From an uncultured Lachnospiraceae bacterium (GTDB lineage: Bacteria > Bacillota > Clostridia > Lachnospirales > Lachnospiraceae), in contig CATNCF010000004.1 of NCBI GenBank assembly GCA_950097145.1, forward strand, positions 1 through 64,000: a stretch of 64,000 nt of DNA. Direction: 5' to 3'. The position numbers were made by a program, and so were the translations under genes. Position 1 is the first letter of the stretch, and each line of letters opens with the position of its first letter. The notes under the pieces are model-generated. The model was given only the letters and a program-made list of their open reading frames with translations, had not been told where the DNA came from and ran no database searches. Of the stretch, positions 55,101-64,000 are shown in pieces.

Positions 55101-57482
55101 CGGGATCTGATCAATCTTCTCTTTCACTGCGTCCGCAGCTTCCTGGTTCTTTCCTCCGGTTGCGTTATCATACATTTTCTCTGCATCCGTCAGTTTTTTC
55201 TTTTCTTCCGGCGTGATCAGTTTCTTCTGTTCTTCCGTCAGTCTGTCGTACCACTCGCGCGCTTCTTCGATCAGTTCTTTCTTGCTGGCTGCTGTCTCCG
55301 GCGTCACTTCTCCGATGGCTTCTATCTTCTTCCTGACTTCATCAGCCGCCAGCTTGTTATAGTCCTCCACGGCTTCTTCAAGCTTCTTGATGCTCTTCTC
55401 AGGCAGCATATCCTTCTGCATCCCAGTCAGATTCTCATACGATTCCTTCGCATCCTCGATCTTCTTCCCGATCTCCTGGTCTGACGTCACTGGGCTCGGA
55501 ATCTGATCGATCTTCTCCTTCACTGCGTCCGCAGCTTCCTGGTTCTTTCCTCCGGTTGCGTTATCATACATTTTCTCTGCATCTGTCAGTTTTTTCTTAT
55601 CCTCCGGTGTAATTAATTTTTTCTGTTCCTCCGTAAGACTGTCGTACGCTTCGCGGGCTGACTCAATTTGCTCCTTTTTGCCAGATGCGTTCCCCGCCGT
55701 CACCTCTCCTATTGCCTCAATCTGATTTTTTACCTCTTGTGCCACCATCCAGTTGTCATATTTTTTCTTGGCATCCTCAAGATCCTGCTTCAATTCTGCC
55801 GAAACCTTGGCTTTTTCTTCTTCCTCTAAATCATTATAAGCTTTCTGTGCAGCCTCCACCTTTTGCGCCCATTCCTGGGTGTATTCCGTTTCGGATGCGA
55901 TTGCCGTAATTTTGTTTTCTACATCTTCTATAGCTGTCGGGCCAGCGCCCTCCATATAGCCGCAGACGCTGCATACCTGAGTCCCAACGCTGTCGCTTTC
56001 AAATGTATGCGCCTCTGCCTGAGACTTGTTCTTTCCACATATGCACTGATGCCAATGGGTATCCTTATCATATTTCCAGACCGATTCCTCCAAAGCACAG
56101 CCGGTCGCCTCCTTGTAAGGCGGCTGAGCAATTTCCGTCTTGTCGTTATCTTCGGCAAATAATTTGCCACAGCCATTCTCACCCTCGCACTGCCAGTATT
56201 CCCCTGTGCCAGACTCCGTACAGGTCGCTGTGGATTCATGCTTGATCCTTGTATGCGTATGCACATACGCGTTATCACTATCGCCAATGGCGACATATTT
56301 ATAATTATTCAAAGAGGTGCTTTTGTCCCAATCATTGGCTGAATCCGCGCTCTCTCCTACGACTACTTTTTGTGTCTTTGTGGTTATATTTCCACTGTAT
56401 GCTGCAATGCCTCCAAGAAATTCGCCGCCCTGCACTGTAAGGGCTCCCTGTCCAGTACTGCTCATCAGGGCATATTGGCTTCCCTCATACTTACCTCCGC
56501 GAACATCAATCGTGCCATAGTTGACCCTGGCCGCAATTTTACCCTTGAACACACCTCCGGCAATTATAATCTTACTTCTTGTATTGCCTGGATCCCTTCC
56601 TGAACAAACTGCGCCTACTTGCTCTCCGGTAAAGGTTCCGCCGTAGATTTCTGTAGTTCCGGCATATCTACTCTCATTCCCCTGCGTATAAACTGCATAT
56701 TCATTTGCCGATGCTGTTACTGTTCCGCCAGTTATATTCAAATTGCCGAACCAATTCCAGACAACTCCCAGGTTCTCATTATTAACGGTATTCCCTTCAA
56801 TGCGTCCGCCCTCTATGTTGACTTCCGCGGTAATTGGCATGGAAGAACCCCCATCATCCGTCTGATATAGGGAGATAATCCCGCTCTCACACTTATTTCC
56901 CGTAATGAATGCGCCTTCCTTAATATTCAAAACACCTTTGTCACAGACTGCGATGACGCCTTTATGTCCTGGCACTGCATTTGACGTGGTACCTGAATAA
57001 AAGTTTTGAATCGTCGTCCCCTCTCCGAATTCCACCGTCCCTCTAAACAGTAATGCAGAGTATCTAAAGTAGTTCTCATCTCCATTAAGTGTCACATTTT
57101 CAAATACAGCACTGGCTCCTTCTGCCACCTCAAGGGCATTATCGCTCCCCGTCGATGCCCACTTAAGGACTCCGCCTCCAGTAAACTTCACATGCCCGGA
57201 AATAGTAATCTCCCCTGTTACCGTTACGTTCCCAGTTACAGTAATCACTACTGGATCTGATTCTGTCCCGCCGGAAATCGTCCTGTATGATATCGTACTT
57301 CCTTCCTCCCATGTCTCGTTATCATTTGTCCGCGCTGCAGCAGAAAAATTCCCCTGTGAACCGATGTCCTCCTGCGCAAAAACCCAGCCTGGGACGCCCC
57401 CCTGCGCCATTCCCACAGCCAACGCTGCTGATAGTGCCACTGCCGTTATCTTCTGCAATATTCTTCTATTCTGTCTTCTCAC
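52191..57482 (-). CDS. Giant secreted tandem-repeat surface protein
   Basis: A 1763-residue protein. The GTG start (AGGAGG 9 bases upstream) leads a signal peptide (about residues 1-38, ALSAALAVGMAQGGVPGWVF). Residues about 60-400 look like a right-handed beta-helix (NITGGTVTASANEYAVYTQG). Residues about 410-510 hold Cys/His-rich clostridial repeats (CTESGTGEYWQCEG, DTHWHQCICG). About 15 helical units of 65-70 residues (about 520-1520), alternately of the type VRKKIEAIGEVT and VKEKIDQIPSPV, follow. A fibronectin-like domain (VTLKWKKVKGADGYMVYGSP) and a Big2-like domain (YESSNKKVATVTKKGVIKGK) close it. No LPXTG is evident. Probably a stalk-like adhesin. Confidence 0.85.
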   Translation of the reverse strand: MRRQNRRILQKITAVALSAALAVGMAQGGVPGWVFAQEDIGSQGNFSAAARTNDNETWEEGSTISYRTISGGTESDPVVITVTGNVTVTGEITISGHVKFTGGGVLKWASTGSDNALEVAEGASAVFENVTLNGDENYFRYSALLFRGTVEFGEGTTIQNFYSGTTSNAVPGHKGVIAVCDKGVLNIKEGAFITGNKCESGIISLYQTDDGGSSMPITAEVNIEGGRIEGNTVNNENLGVVWNWFGNLNITGGTVTASANEYAVYTQGNESRYAGTTEIYGGTFTGEQVGAVCSGRDPGNTRSKIIIAGGVFKGKIAARVNYGTIDVRGGKYEGSQYALMSSTGQGALTVQGGEFLGGIAAYSGNITTKTQKVVVGESADSANDWDKSTSLNNYKYVAIGDSDNAYVHTHTRIKHESTATCTESGTGEYWQCEGENGCGKLFAEDNDKTEIAQPPYKEATGCALEESVWKYDKDTHWHQCICGKNKSQAEAHTFESDSVGTQVCSVCGYMEGAGPTAIEDVENKITAIASETEYTQEWAQKVEAAQKAYNDLEEEEKAKVSAELKQDLEDAKKKYDNWMVAQEVKNQIEAIGEVTAGNASGKKEQIESAREAYDSLTEEQKKLITPEDKKKLTDAEKMYDNATGGKNQEAADAVKEKIDQIPSPVTSDQEIGKKIEDAKESYENLTGMQKDMLPEKSIKKLEEAVEDYNKLAADEVRKKIEAIGEVTPETAASKKELIEEAREWYDRLTEEQKKLITPEEKKKLTDAEKMYDNATGGKNQEAADAVKEKIDQIPSPVTSDEETGKKIEDAKESYENLTGMQKDMLPEESVKKLEEAVEDYNKLAADEVRKKIEAIGEITLENALEKKELIEAARDTYDKLTDGQKDLITSEEKKKLTDAEKMYDNAAGGKNQAAADAVKEKIDQIPSPVTLDQETGKKIEDAKESYENLTGMQKDMLPEENIKKLEEAVEDYNKLAADEVRKKIEAIGSVTPETVVSKKELIKEAREWYDRLTEEQKKLITPEEQKKLTDAEKVYDDATGGNNQEVVDAVKEKIDQIPSPVTSDQETGKKIEEAREAYDRLTEEQKKLITPEDKKKLTDAEKAYDDATGGKNQEAADAVKEKIDQIPSQITTDEETKQKLEDAKKAYEDLTTTQKDMVPEASKKKLEDAEEEYKKQEETDKQAAEEVKKKIDAIGEVTLENVSGKKEQIEEARKAYDALTEVQKKYIMPEDKKKLTDAEKTYDDATGGKNQEAADTVKEKIDQIPSQITTDEETKQRLEDAKKSYEDLTTTQKDMVPEASKKKLEDAEEEYKKQEETDKQAAEEVKKKIDAIGEVTPENVSGKKEQIEEARKTYDGLTEVQKKYITPEDKKKLTDAEKTYDDAAGGKNQAAANAVKEKIDQIPTPVTVDWDTKKKIEEARKAYDGLTGMQKDMVPEASRKKLEDAEREYRRQVSAEDESAVQNVMNKINAIGTVVNTDQCGKKIKDARAAYSMLTENQKKLFPKDILKKLTDAEAKYAKLNEKPSQNQQQIDNIADKLGVSKETAKQIQKVAEELGVEVETLLVTDKQLTASKTEADTKGSTFSKLLLKAVKVKTKSVTLKWKKVKGADGYMVYGSPCNQKPKLIKTVKKNSSSFTYKKAKKGKSYKFTVRAYKKIGGKKVTIAVSKRVHLHTAGSKYGNPKGVKVNKKKVTVKKGKTFRIKASNIKPKKRLRKHRIICYESSNKKVATVTKKGVIKGKKKGTCKVYVYAQNGVYKTITVKVK
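52925..55938 (-). repeat. Tandem coding repeats within the giant protein gene
   Basis: About 15 units of roughly 200 bases alternate between two types: A (EAIGEVTPE then LITPEEKKKLTDAEK) and B (DQIPSPVTSD then MLPEESVKKLEEA). One unit, the ninth (about 54140-54350), begins as B and ends as A, breaking the order. The highly similar units will favour recombination and assembly error. Confidence 0.8.
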
Positions 57483-57565
57483 AATAATATTCCTCCTCTT
57501 CCATGCTAAATTTTTATTATTATATCACGAATAAATCTGTAAATATGTTCTTGGGATAATCTGTA

Positions 57566-57817
57566 TTGATTTTGGGATCAATTGTAAATTTGGAAGGAAA
57601 AGAGCGTAAACCGATAGACAAAGCATATTATATTTGCCAGACTTATAACCATTTAGGGAAAAATGCCTGTACAAACCAAAAAATTGAAGCGAGGGATTTG
57701 TACAACCTTGTGTTTGTAGATATACAGGAAATTGCGGCTATGGCATTAAAAGACAAAGAAGCGTTTGTGAGGACGCAGGAAGTAAAAATTGTTTATAATT
57801 TTGTCGGGAAACTGTAA
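57566..57817 (+). pseudogene. C-terminal fragment of a large serine recombinase
   Basis: An 83-residue frame. DKAYYICQTYNHLGKNACTN then QKIEARDLYNLVFVDIQEIA matches the zinc-ribbon and C-terminal part of large serine recombinases (CxxY..GKxxCTxH-like), ending with the usual KIVYNFVGKL. The catalytic N-terminal 300 or more residues are missing, so it cannot work. It marks a lost mobile element or a scar of one. Confidence 0.7.
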
Positions 57818-57905
57818 GTAGGATGATCGAAAGTTTCAAGTTGTTGGGCAGACCTCTTACAGACGAAGAAGCAGAAAAATTTAGGATAAGATAATAAAAA
57901 CATCA

Positions 57906-57943
57906 ACAAAAAAGCATTTGGATTGTTGCGTTCCAAATGCTTT
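57906..57943. terminator. Bidirectional terminator after the recombinase remnant
   Basis: AAAAAGCATTTGGA and TCCAAATGCTTTTT form long arms around a 7-8-base loop, with A/T runs on both outer sides. Confidence 0.8.
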
Positions 57944-57982
57944 TTCATACTAATAAATTTTTTTGAATTGATTATGAAATAA

Positions 57983-58035
57983 AATTGCAGATTATAAGGC
58001 AAAAATAGGCTTTTCGTAATGAGGATGCTTCATTG
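57983..58035 (+). repeat. Right copy of a direct repeat (relic of a YARHG gene end)
   Basis: A near copy of 52043-52095, with differences such as A for G in the ATTAT(A/G)AGG part and CGT for AGA before AATGAGG. In this copy the YARHG frame is not open. It ends next to the InlB-repeat gene's stop. Confidence 0.65.
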
Positions 58036-58038
58036 GCT

Positions 58039-61000
58039 TTATTTTTCATACACTTCACGCCAATCCGCCGACGTGCTCCGCCCCATACTGTGATAGTACG
58101 CCAGCACCAAAAAGATCAGTCCAAGGGCAAGCATTCTTTTTATCCTTCCTCCCTCTTTCGCCCAATTTACCAGGCGCAGAACCAGTTCTTCCTTCTTCTC
58201 TTTTGTCATCCCGTGCTCTTTAAAGTACAGAAGCAAATAGGAAAAGCCCGCTATCATGGAGGCGGTGGCATACAGTTCCACATGGCTTCCCTCCCCGGTC
58301 TTTGGTTCCGTGCCCAGCGGTTCTGTGCCTTTGCCGGGGATTTCCACGGTTATCCTCCGGCTGCTTTTGTTCCCGGCATTGTCTTTTGCCTTTATCGTAA
58401 GGGCATGGCTTCCCGCGCCGGACAGCTCCACAGTAAAATGATAATTTTCCACTATCCCCTTCTGGAATCTTTTCTCTTCCACAGAGTTTTCCTTCTGGCT
58501 GTCCACTTGATAAGTAATCTGGGCAATTCCCCCGCTGATTTCCTCTCCAGCGCTGTCCTTTACTTCCACTCTTACCACTGCGGTTCCGACTCTCTGTTCC
58601 TCCTCTTTTTCCGTAAATGCAATTTTGGGGGCATTATCTTCCACAATCACGCCCTTTCCATCCGCTGACAGCGCCTTTTCCGCCGACAGGTTGCCCGCGC
58701 GGTCACTGCTGGTCATTACAATAGTACCTTTAAAGTCCGCGTCAATGGTAAATTCTGCCTGGGTTCTTCCCTTCCGGGTCCTGACTGCCGCCTTCTTTTT
58801 TATAATCCGTCCTGTTCTTCCTCTGGCTGTTCCGATGGGCAGCCCTATGGTTCCGTATGCCTGCACGCCCAGACTGCCGAACTTGACATTCCCTTCCTTG
58901 TCGGGTATCAAGCGGTATTCCGCCCGGTGCACGCCACTTCCTTCTTCTGTAATAGGAACGGTGATTTTCAAGCTGTCTTTTTTGATGATCCAGTGAAACA
59001 GATCCTTATGCCCTTTCCCGTATTCTGCTTCCCCAAGCTCAGGCGGAATATCATCCTCCCAGCCTGCATACAAAACCACATTCCGGCTGGCTGTGTTATC
59101 CTCCACGGGACGGGTAAAATCCCACAGGCTTCCTGCGCTCCCCTTCTGGTCCAGCCGCCAGCCCGTAAAGCTGTAGCCCCTGCGCTTTGGCGCTTCCACC
59201 GCCTGCAGCAGCCCTCCATAACGCACGCTCTGGGGATCCGGTTCCATCCCTTCCCCGCCGTTTAAATCAAAATCCACATAATATGTGTCCCGGTCATAGA
59301 AGAAACGCAGGATCAAACTTCCGTCTGCTTTCACCGTCCCGGAGGCTCGCCGCAGCCTGTGGGACATATTTTCCGCAAATCCCGGATACTCCTTAGGCTG
59401 TGCTTCCACGGCGGTATCTATCACATCGGAAAACTCTTCCGTCTCTTCCCGAACATAACTGTCTCCTTCCAGCTCCTGGAGGTAATGCTCGACCCGGTAG
59501 GGAAGAACCTGAGGCTCCCAGAACGCATAGAGAACCATGTCCTCTTCAAATTTCTGCACACTGCCCGCCGCGTACATGTCCCCGCTTCCGTCCGGCTCTG
59601 TGTTCCAGCCAAGGAAGCTATAGCCTTCCCGCTCTGGTGCAGGCAGTAAGTTGAATTCCGCTGGAGCATATGAGATTCCCCCGTTATGTACATTGGCCCG
59701 GCACACTCCGGTTTCTCCGTCTCCTCCCCCGTCATAGGATAGAATGACGTCTTTTTCATATATGCCGCAGTATTCTTTGTCCCGCTCCAGGGTGATTTCA
59801 TTCCCGACAGCGGCCTGTACTTCATAGTCAGAGCTGCCACCGCTCCATCCAGCTTTTCGGAACCCTTCCAGATCCTGAAGCTCCGGCGCCTGCACATTCC
59901 CTGTGACAGCTTCCCCAGTGATGGATACCGACCTCACATCTGCACGCCCCTCACTGCCGGAATAGAATGTGGCTGACAAAGTCTTTTGGAACATGGCATA
60001 CAGCACAGTATTTTCCCCGGTCTGAAACATGTCTCCTTCCTGATACATGTCACCACTTCCGTCCGGCTCCGTATTCCAGCCTGCAAAGGCAGAGCCTGGA
60101 CGTACAGGTCCCGGCGCAATGGTGAACTCTGCGGGAGCATACAGAATATCATCCTCCTGCACGCTGGCAAAAGCCTGCATCACTTCCTGCCCTGGCCCTT
60201 GTCCAGCTCCTCTGGCATCATAGGTTAAGGTAATGTCTCTACAGTAGATGCCGTAATAAACGGTATCTTCTGACAGGACCGTTTCCTCCCCGGCCTTTCG
60301 TTCCCCGGCAAAGCTGAGACGCACCTCATCCCAGCCCACAGGCGTATAACCTGCCAGTTCTTTCAGCTCCGGCGTTGTAATTCTGCCGCCTTCTTCCCCC
60401 GCTTTCACATCCACAGACCTTGTTTCCCTGCTCCTGTTGTTCCCGGAATAAAAATCTGCTTTCAGAGTCTTTTGGAACATAGCATACAGTACTGTGTCTT
60501 CCTGAGCCTGGTATGCAGACCCTGGCTGGTACATGTCGCCACTTCCATCCGGGCTGGTATTCCAGCCTTGAAAATCCCAGTTCGGATGCTCTGGAGCATC
60601 TGCAATGGTAAACTCTGCCGGAGCATACGTTACATCTTCTTCCAGAACCTTTGCATAGGCGGGTCTCCTATCGGCTTCCGGCCCCTGTTCTGCCCCTCCC
60701 AGATCATAGGTTAAAGTAATGTCTTTCTGATAAACGCCGTAATAAGCTTTGTCTTTCGCCAGGGTGATTTCGTCTCCTGCCTTTAGTTCCCCGGCATAGC
60801 CTTCTGATACCGCATCCCAGCCCACCGGGACATATCCTTTCAACTCCTGAAGCTCTGGTACTTTGACTGTTCCGTTTTCTTCCCCTTCTTCCAGAGCTAT
60901 GGTTTTTGTCTCTTTCTGGCCTGCGTTGCCGGAATAAAAGCTGGCTGTTAATTCCTTCTGGAACACGGCATACAAAACCATATCTTCCTGCTTCCCTCCC

Positions 61001-61794
61001 GGCATCACTGCCACTGAGATTTCAGGCAGTTCCACCCCTTCCGCCAGGGTATATCCCAATGGAAGCACCGGAGTAAAGGTATAAATTCCCTTTTTCTCTT
61101 TGTCATACTCCGGCTGGCTTTTCCAGGTAATGCCCTCAATTGTAATGGTTTCCGTCTGATTCTCTTCCTGCACCGGTTCTTCTTCTGGCGGTAACGGTTC
61201 TGGCTCTTCTGGAGAAGATTCCGTGTTTTCCCCTGGGGGTTCTGTTCCCGACGTATCTCCTGGAGCCTCCGGGTCTGGCTCTCCCGGAGCAGCTTCCGTA
61301 CCGTCTGCTGGAAGTTCTTCCCCAGACTCATCCATTGGAGGTTCTGGCCCTTCAGATTCTCCCGATGGTTCCTGCCCTCCTGATTCCTCCAAATTTTCCA
61401 ATTCTTCTGACTCTGGTGATGCCTCCTCCTCTGCCTTCTCCAGCTCTGGAACCTGCGCCGGCTCCGCAGCCTTTACCTCCAGAATCCCTCTCCGCAGCCC
61501 GTGAAAAGTATCTTCCTGCGGCGGACGGCAGACTGCCGTCAATGTTTCTGGCAGCTCCAGTTCCTCGATCTCTGTCCCAATTGAAACCGTCTGCAGTCTT
61601 ACTTCCTGAGAAATTGCTGGAAACACCACGATTTCCTTTCTCTCTGCAGCCCAAGCCAGACCGCCATAATTTTTCATTGGCAGTGACACCAGCAATAAAC
61701 AGATGCAGAGCAGCCCAGCAATCAAACGCTGCCCTATGGGATGTTTCCGGTATTTTCTGCTGTTCTTTCCATGAATGCCTTTTGTCTTCTTCAT
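58039..61794 (-). CDS. Large secreted protein with InlB B-type (Flg_new) repeats
   Basis: A 1251-residue protein. It has a signal peptide (about residues 1-50, LIAGLLCICLLLVSLPM) and an acidic/Pro-rich linker (about 120-215). Three tandem modules of about 160 residues (DFYSGNNRSRETRSVDV then GWNTSPDGSGDMYQPGSAYQ then TVLYAMFQKTL) and another InlB-type repeat (VDFDLNGGEGMEPDPQSVRY) follow. Bacterial Ig-like domains (about 890-1160) come next, and it ends with two hydrophobic helices (YATASMIAGFSYLLLYF, MLALGLIFLVLAYY). AAGGAG is 12 bases before the ATG. It lies downstream of the ATP synthase operon, separated by a hairpin. Flg_new repeats are linked to host-surface adhesion. Confidence 0.85.
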   Translation of the reverse strand: MKKTKGIHGKNSRKYRKHPIGQRLIAGLLCICLLLVSLPMKNYGGLAWAAERKEIVVFPAISQEVRLQTVSIGTEIEELELPETLTAVCRPPQEDTFHGLRRGILEVKAAEPAQVPELEKAEEEASPESEELENLEESGGQEPSGESEGPEPPMDESGEELPADGTEAAPGEPDPEAPGDTSGTEPPGENTESSPEEPEPLPPEEEPVQEENQTETITIEGITWKSQPEYDKEKKGIYTFTPVLPLGYTLAEGVELPEISVAVMPGGKQEDMVLYAVFQKELTASFYSGNAGQKETKTIALEEGEENGTVKVPELQELKGYVPVGWDAVSEGYAGELKAGDEITLAKDKAYYGVYQKDITLTYDLGGAEQGPEADRRPAYAKVLEEDVTYAPAEFTIADAPEHPNWDFQGWNTSPDGSGDMYQPGSAYQAQEDTVLYAMFQKTLKADFYSGNNRSRETRSVDVKAGEEGGRITTPELKELAGYTPVGWDEVRLSFAGERKAGEETVLSEDTVYYGIYCRDITLTYDARGAGQGPGQEVMQAFASVQEDDILYAPAEFTIAPGPVRPGSAFAGWNTEPDGSGDMYQEGDMFQTGENTVLYAMFQKTLSATFYSGSEGRADVRSVSITGEAVTGNVQAPELQDLEGFRKAGWSGGSSDYEVQAAVGNEITLERDKEYCGIYEKDVILSYDGGGDGETGVCRANVHNGGISYAPAEFNLLPAPEREGYSFLGWNTEPDGSGDMYAAGSVQKFEEDMVLYAFWEPQVLPYRVEHYLQELEGDSYVREETEEFSDVIDTAVEAQPKEYPGFAENMSHRLRRASGTVKADGSLILRFFYDRDTYYVDFDLNGGEGMEPDPQSVRYGGLLQAVEAPKRRGYSFTGWRLDQKGSAGSLWDFTRPVEDNTASRNVVLYAGWEDDIPPELGEAEYGKGHKDLFHWIIKKDSLKITVPITEEGSGVHRAEYRLIPDKEGNVKFGSLGVQAYGTIGLPIGTARGRTGRIIKKKAAVRTRKGRTQAEFTIDADFKGTIVMTSSDRAGNLSAEKALSADGKGVIVEDNAPKIAFTEKEEEQRVGTAVVRVEVKDSAGEEISGGIAQITYQVDSQKENSVEEKRFQKGIVENYHFTVELSGAGSHALTIKAKDNAGNKSSRRITVEIPGKGTEPLGTEPKTGEGSHVELYATASMIAGFSYLLLYFKEHGMTKEKKEELVLRLVNWAKEGGRIKRMLALGLIFLVLAYYHSMGRSTSADWREVYEK

Positions 61795-61889
61795 TTCACA
61801 ACCACACTCCTTGTGTTAAAACCTACGTCCTGTAGTTTACTCCCCCGTCCCGATTTTGTGCAGCAAATCATAATTTACTGACATATTTA

Positions 61890-61972
61890 TAAATCAATGA
61901 TTTATGGTAAAATATTTCAACTAAATCACAATATGGATAGAGAGAAATATCAAAACGACATTTCTCTCTATT
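61890..61972. terminator. Palindrome and strong hairpin between the ATP synthase operon and the InlB gene
   Basis: A strong hairpin, ATAGAGAGAAAT and ATTTCTCTCTAT (61935-61972, 11-base loop), lies about 45 bases beyond the atpC stop and probably ends the ATP synthase transcript. A separate short palindrome ATAAATCA-A-TGATTTAT (61890-61906) lies nearer the InlB-repeat gene and may be part of its promoter control. Confidence 0.6.
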
Positions 61973-62017
61973 TCATAATCCTTGATTATCCTTTTAAATT
62001 GAAATCTCTATATTTTC

Positions 62018-62413
62018 CTACTTTACATGCAGACGAACTAAGGCTTTTTTCAAAGCCATCTCCGCACGGGCCACATCTATTTGTGCACTATGGCTGCGCA
62101 AACGCTCCTCTGCACGGGCTTTCGCTGCTTCTGCACGGCCCACATCAATTTCATCCGGCCATTCCGCAATTTCTGCAAGAAAAGTTACCTTCTCTCCAAG
62201 AATCTGCACGAACCCCGCGTGAACTGCGGCTTCCTTCTTCCCACCTGGTTCTGTAATGGTCACAATGCCAGGCGCCAGTACAGTGGTCAATGGAATATGG
62301 TGCTTATAGACACCCATCTCTCCATCCACGGAAGTAAACTCCACCATGGAAGCTTCCCCTTCATAAAAAATCCTGTCGGGCGTAATAATCTGCAACTGAA
62401 AATTTTCTGCCAT
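62018..62413 (-). CDS. atpC: F-type ATP synthase epsilon subunit
   Basis: A 131-residue epsilon subunit of the F1 central stalk. It opens with FQLQIITPDRIFYEGEASMV and has the GEMGVYKHHIPLTTVLAPGI loop (about residues 30-50); the C-terminal helical hairpin reads EIDVGRAEAAKARAEERLRS. Length is normal. GGGGGTGG lies 5 bases before the ATG. It is the last gene of the atp operon and starts 11 bases after atpD, as is usual. Confidence 0.96.
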   Translation of the reverse strand: MAENFQLQIITPDRIFYEGEASMVEFTSVDGEMGVYKHHIPLTTVLAPGIVTITEPGGKKEAAVHAGFVQILGEKVTFLAEIAEWPDEIDVGRAEAAKARAEERLRSHSAQIDVARAEMALKKALVRLHVK

Positions 62414-62424
62414 GTATCCACCCC

Positions 62425-63843
<1,419 letters not shown>

Positions 63844-63951
63844 TTATAAACAGAAGAATCATAGGACTCTTCTGTACGGCTGCTCTGCCGCACAAATGTC
63901 TTTTCTCCGGGAGCAGCCTGATAACAGGCGGTGTTCTAAAATGCCAGGCAT

Positions 63952-64000
63952 TTAAGATATCGCCTCCGCGCCAGCAATAATTTCCGTAAGCTCCTGTGTA
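63952..64000 (-). CDS. atpG: C-terminal end of ATP synthase gamma subunit
   Basis: The last 16 codons before the window edge read TQELTEIIAGAEAIS followed by TAA. The ITQELTEIIAGAEA end is the conserved C-terminal helix of the gamma subunit, and the gene lies at its usual place just upstream of atpD. The spacer of 135 bases to atpD is longer than average. Confidence 0.85.
   Translation of the reverse strand, partial: TQELTEIIAGAEAIS

Larger units (their letters stand above)
57483..58038. other. Gap of 556 bases with recombinase remnant, terminator and repeat
   Basis: Between the giant repeat gene and the InlB-repeat gene lie a serine recombinase fragment (57566-57817), a 23-codon ORF (57823-57894, MIESFKLLGRPLTDEEAEKF), a terminator (57906-57943) and a copy of the YARHG gene end (57983-58035). 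No intact gene is present. Confidence 0.55.

Noticed and set aside
52925-55938. Regularly spaced repeats that could suggest a CRISPR array
   Set aside because: The units are about 200 bases, in frame and protein coding, without short identical repeats or unique spacers.
52043-58035. Fresh attL/attR sites of an integrated element
   Set aside because: The two repeats differ at several positions and the recombinase is only a C-terminal scrap, so they are not intact attachment sites.

Overview
The window looks like a chromosomal segment of an anaerobic gut Firmicute, most likely Lachnospiraceae (class Clostridia). The clues are [FeFe]-hydrogenase maturases, an anaerobic-type cobaltochelatase CbiK, a D-lactate dehydrogenase, an agr-like LytTR/GHKL regulatory pair, FlxA-like and bPH2 proteins, InlB-type and bacterial Ig-like surface proteins, moderate GC content and strong AGGAGG ribosome binding sites. 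The placement is inferred from gene families, not from a database comparison. No tRNA, rRNA or CRISPR array was recognised.

Layout. 0-16 kb is mostly housekeeping: cbiK, glgB with a large TPR/P-loop protein, an AI-2E family permease, an aconitase-family hydratase, a histidine kinase/response regulator pair, a D-2-hydroxyacid dehydrogenase and a coiled-coil protein. 16-27.4 kb is an accessory island. It holds a three-gene operon (a 1971-residue protein with phosphoribosyltransferase-like motifs and a C-terminal histidine-kinase-type ATPase; a receiver-like protein; a DUF2971 protein), then a dynamin-like GTPase with an overlapping partner, then decayed DinJ/YafQ toxin-antitoxin and HTH remnants. 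27.4-33.8 kb has an FlxA-like protein, a bPH2 pair, hydE-hydG behind a structured leader ending in a terminator, and a sigma factor whose ribosome binding site directly follows a terminator hairpin. 33.9-37.7 kb is a secreted Ig-like protein gene broken by an antisense group II intron and by amber codons. 37.7-42.4 kb has a surface 5'-nucleotidase, a DUF362 ferredoxin protein and an amidohydrolase. 42.5-45.1 kb is an agr-like pair with a possible target transcript that encodes a 19-residue amphipathic peptide. 45.2-48.3 kb is a membrane protein kinase/TPR/HTH operon and a SinR-like repressor. 48.3-61.8 kb is a surface-protein island: a frameshifted adhesin-like gene, a YARHG lipoprotein-like or membrane protein, a giant tandem-repeat protein, a serine recombinase remnant and an InlB-repeat protein. 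61.9-64 kb is the end of the F-type ATP synthase operon (atpG end, atpD, atpC).

How the genes may work together. The strongest candidate for an undescribed system is the 17.4-23.8 kb operon, which joins a sensor-type ATPase, nucleotide-handling (PRTase-like) motifs, a receiver and DUF2971; the neighbouring GTPase pair may belong to the same defence or stress island. The second candidate is the peptide/RNA locus beside the LytTR pair. It has direct repeats resembling LytTR boxes just upstream of a promoter, a tiny amphipathic peptide and a roughly 420-nt transcript ending in a terminator, which recalls RNAIII/delta-lysin in layout but shows no sequence relationship that I can see. Several other intergenic regions carry clear regulatory architecture: the hydE leader, the sigma-factor attenuator, and the operators of the SinR-like gene and the kinase operon.
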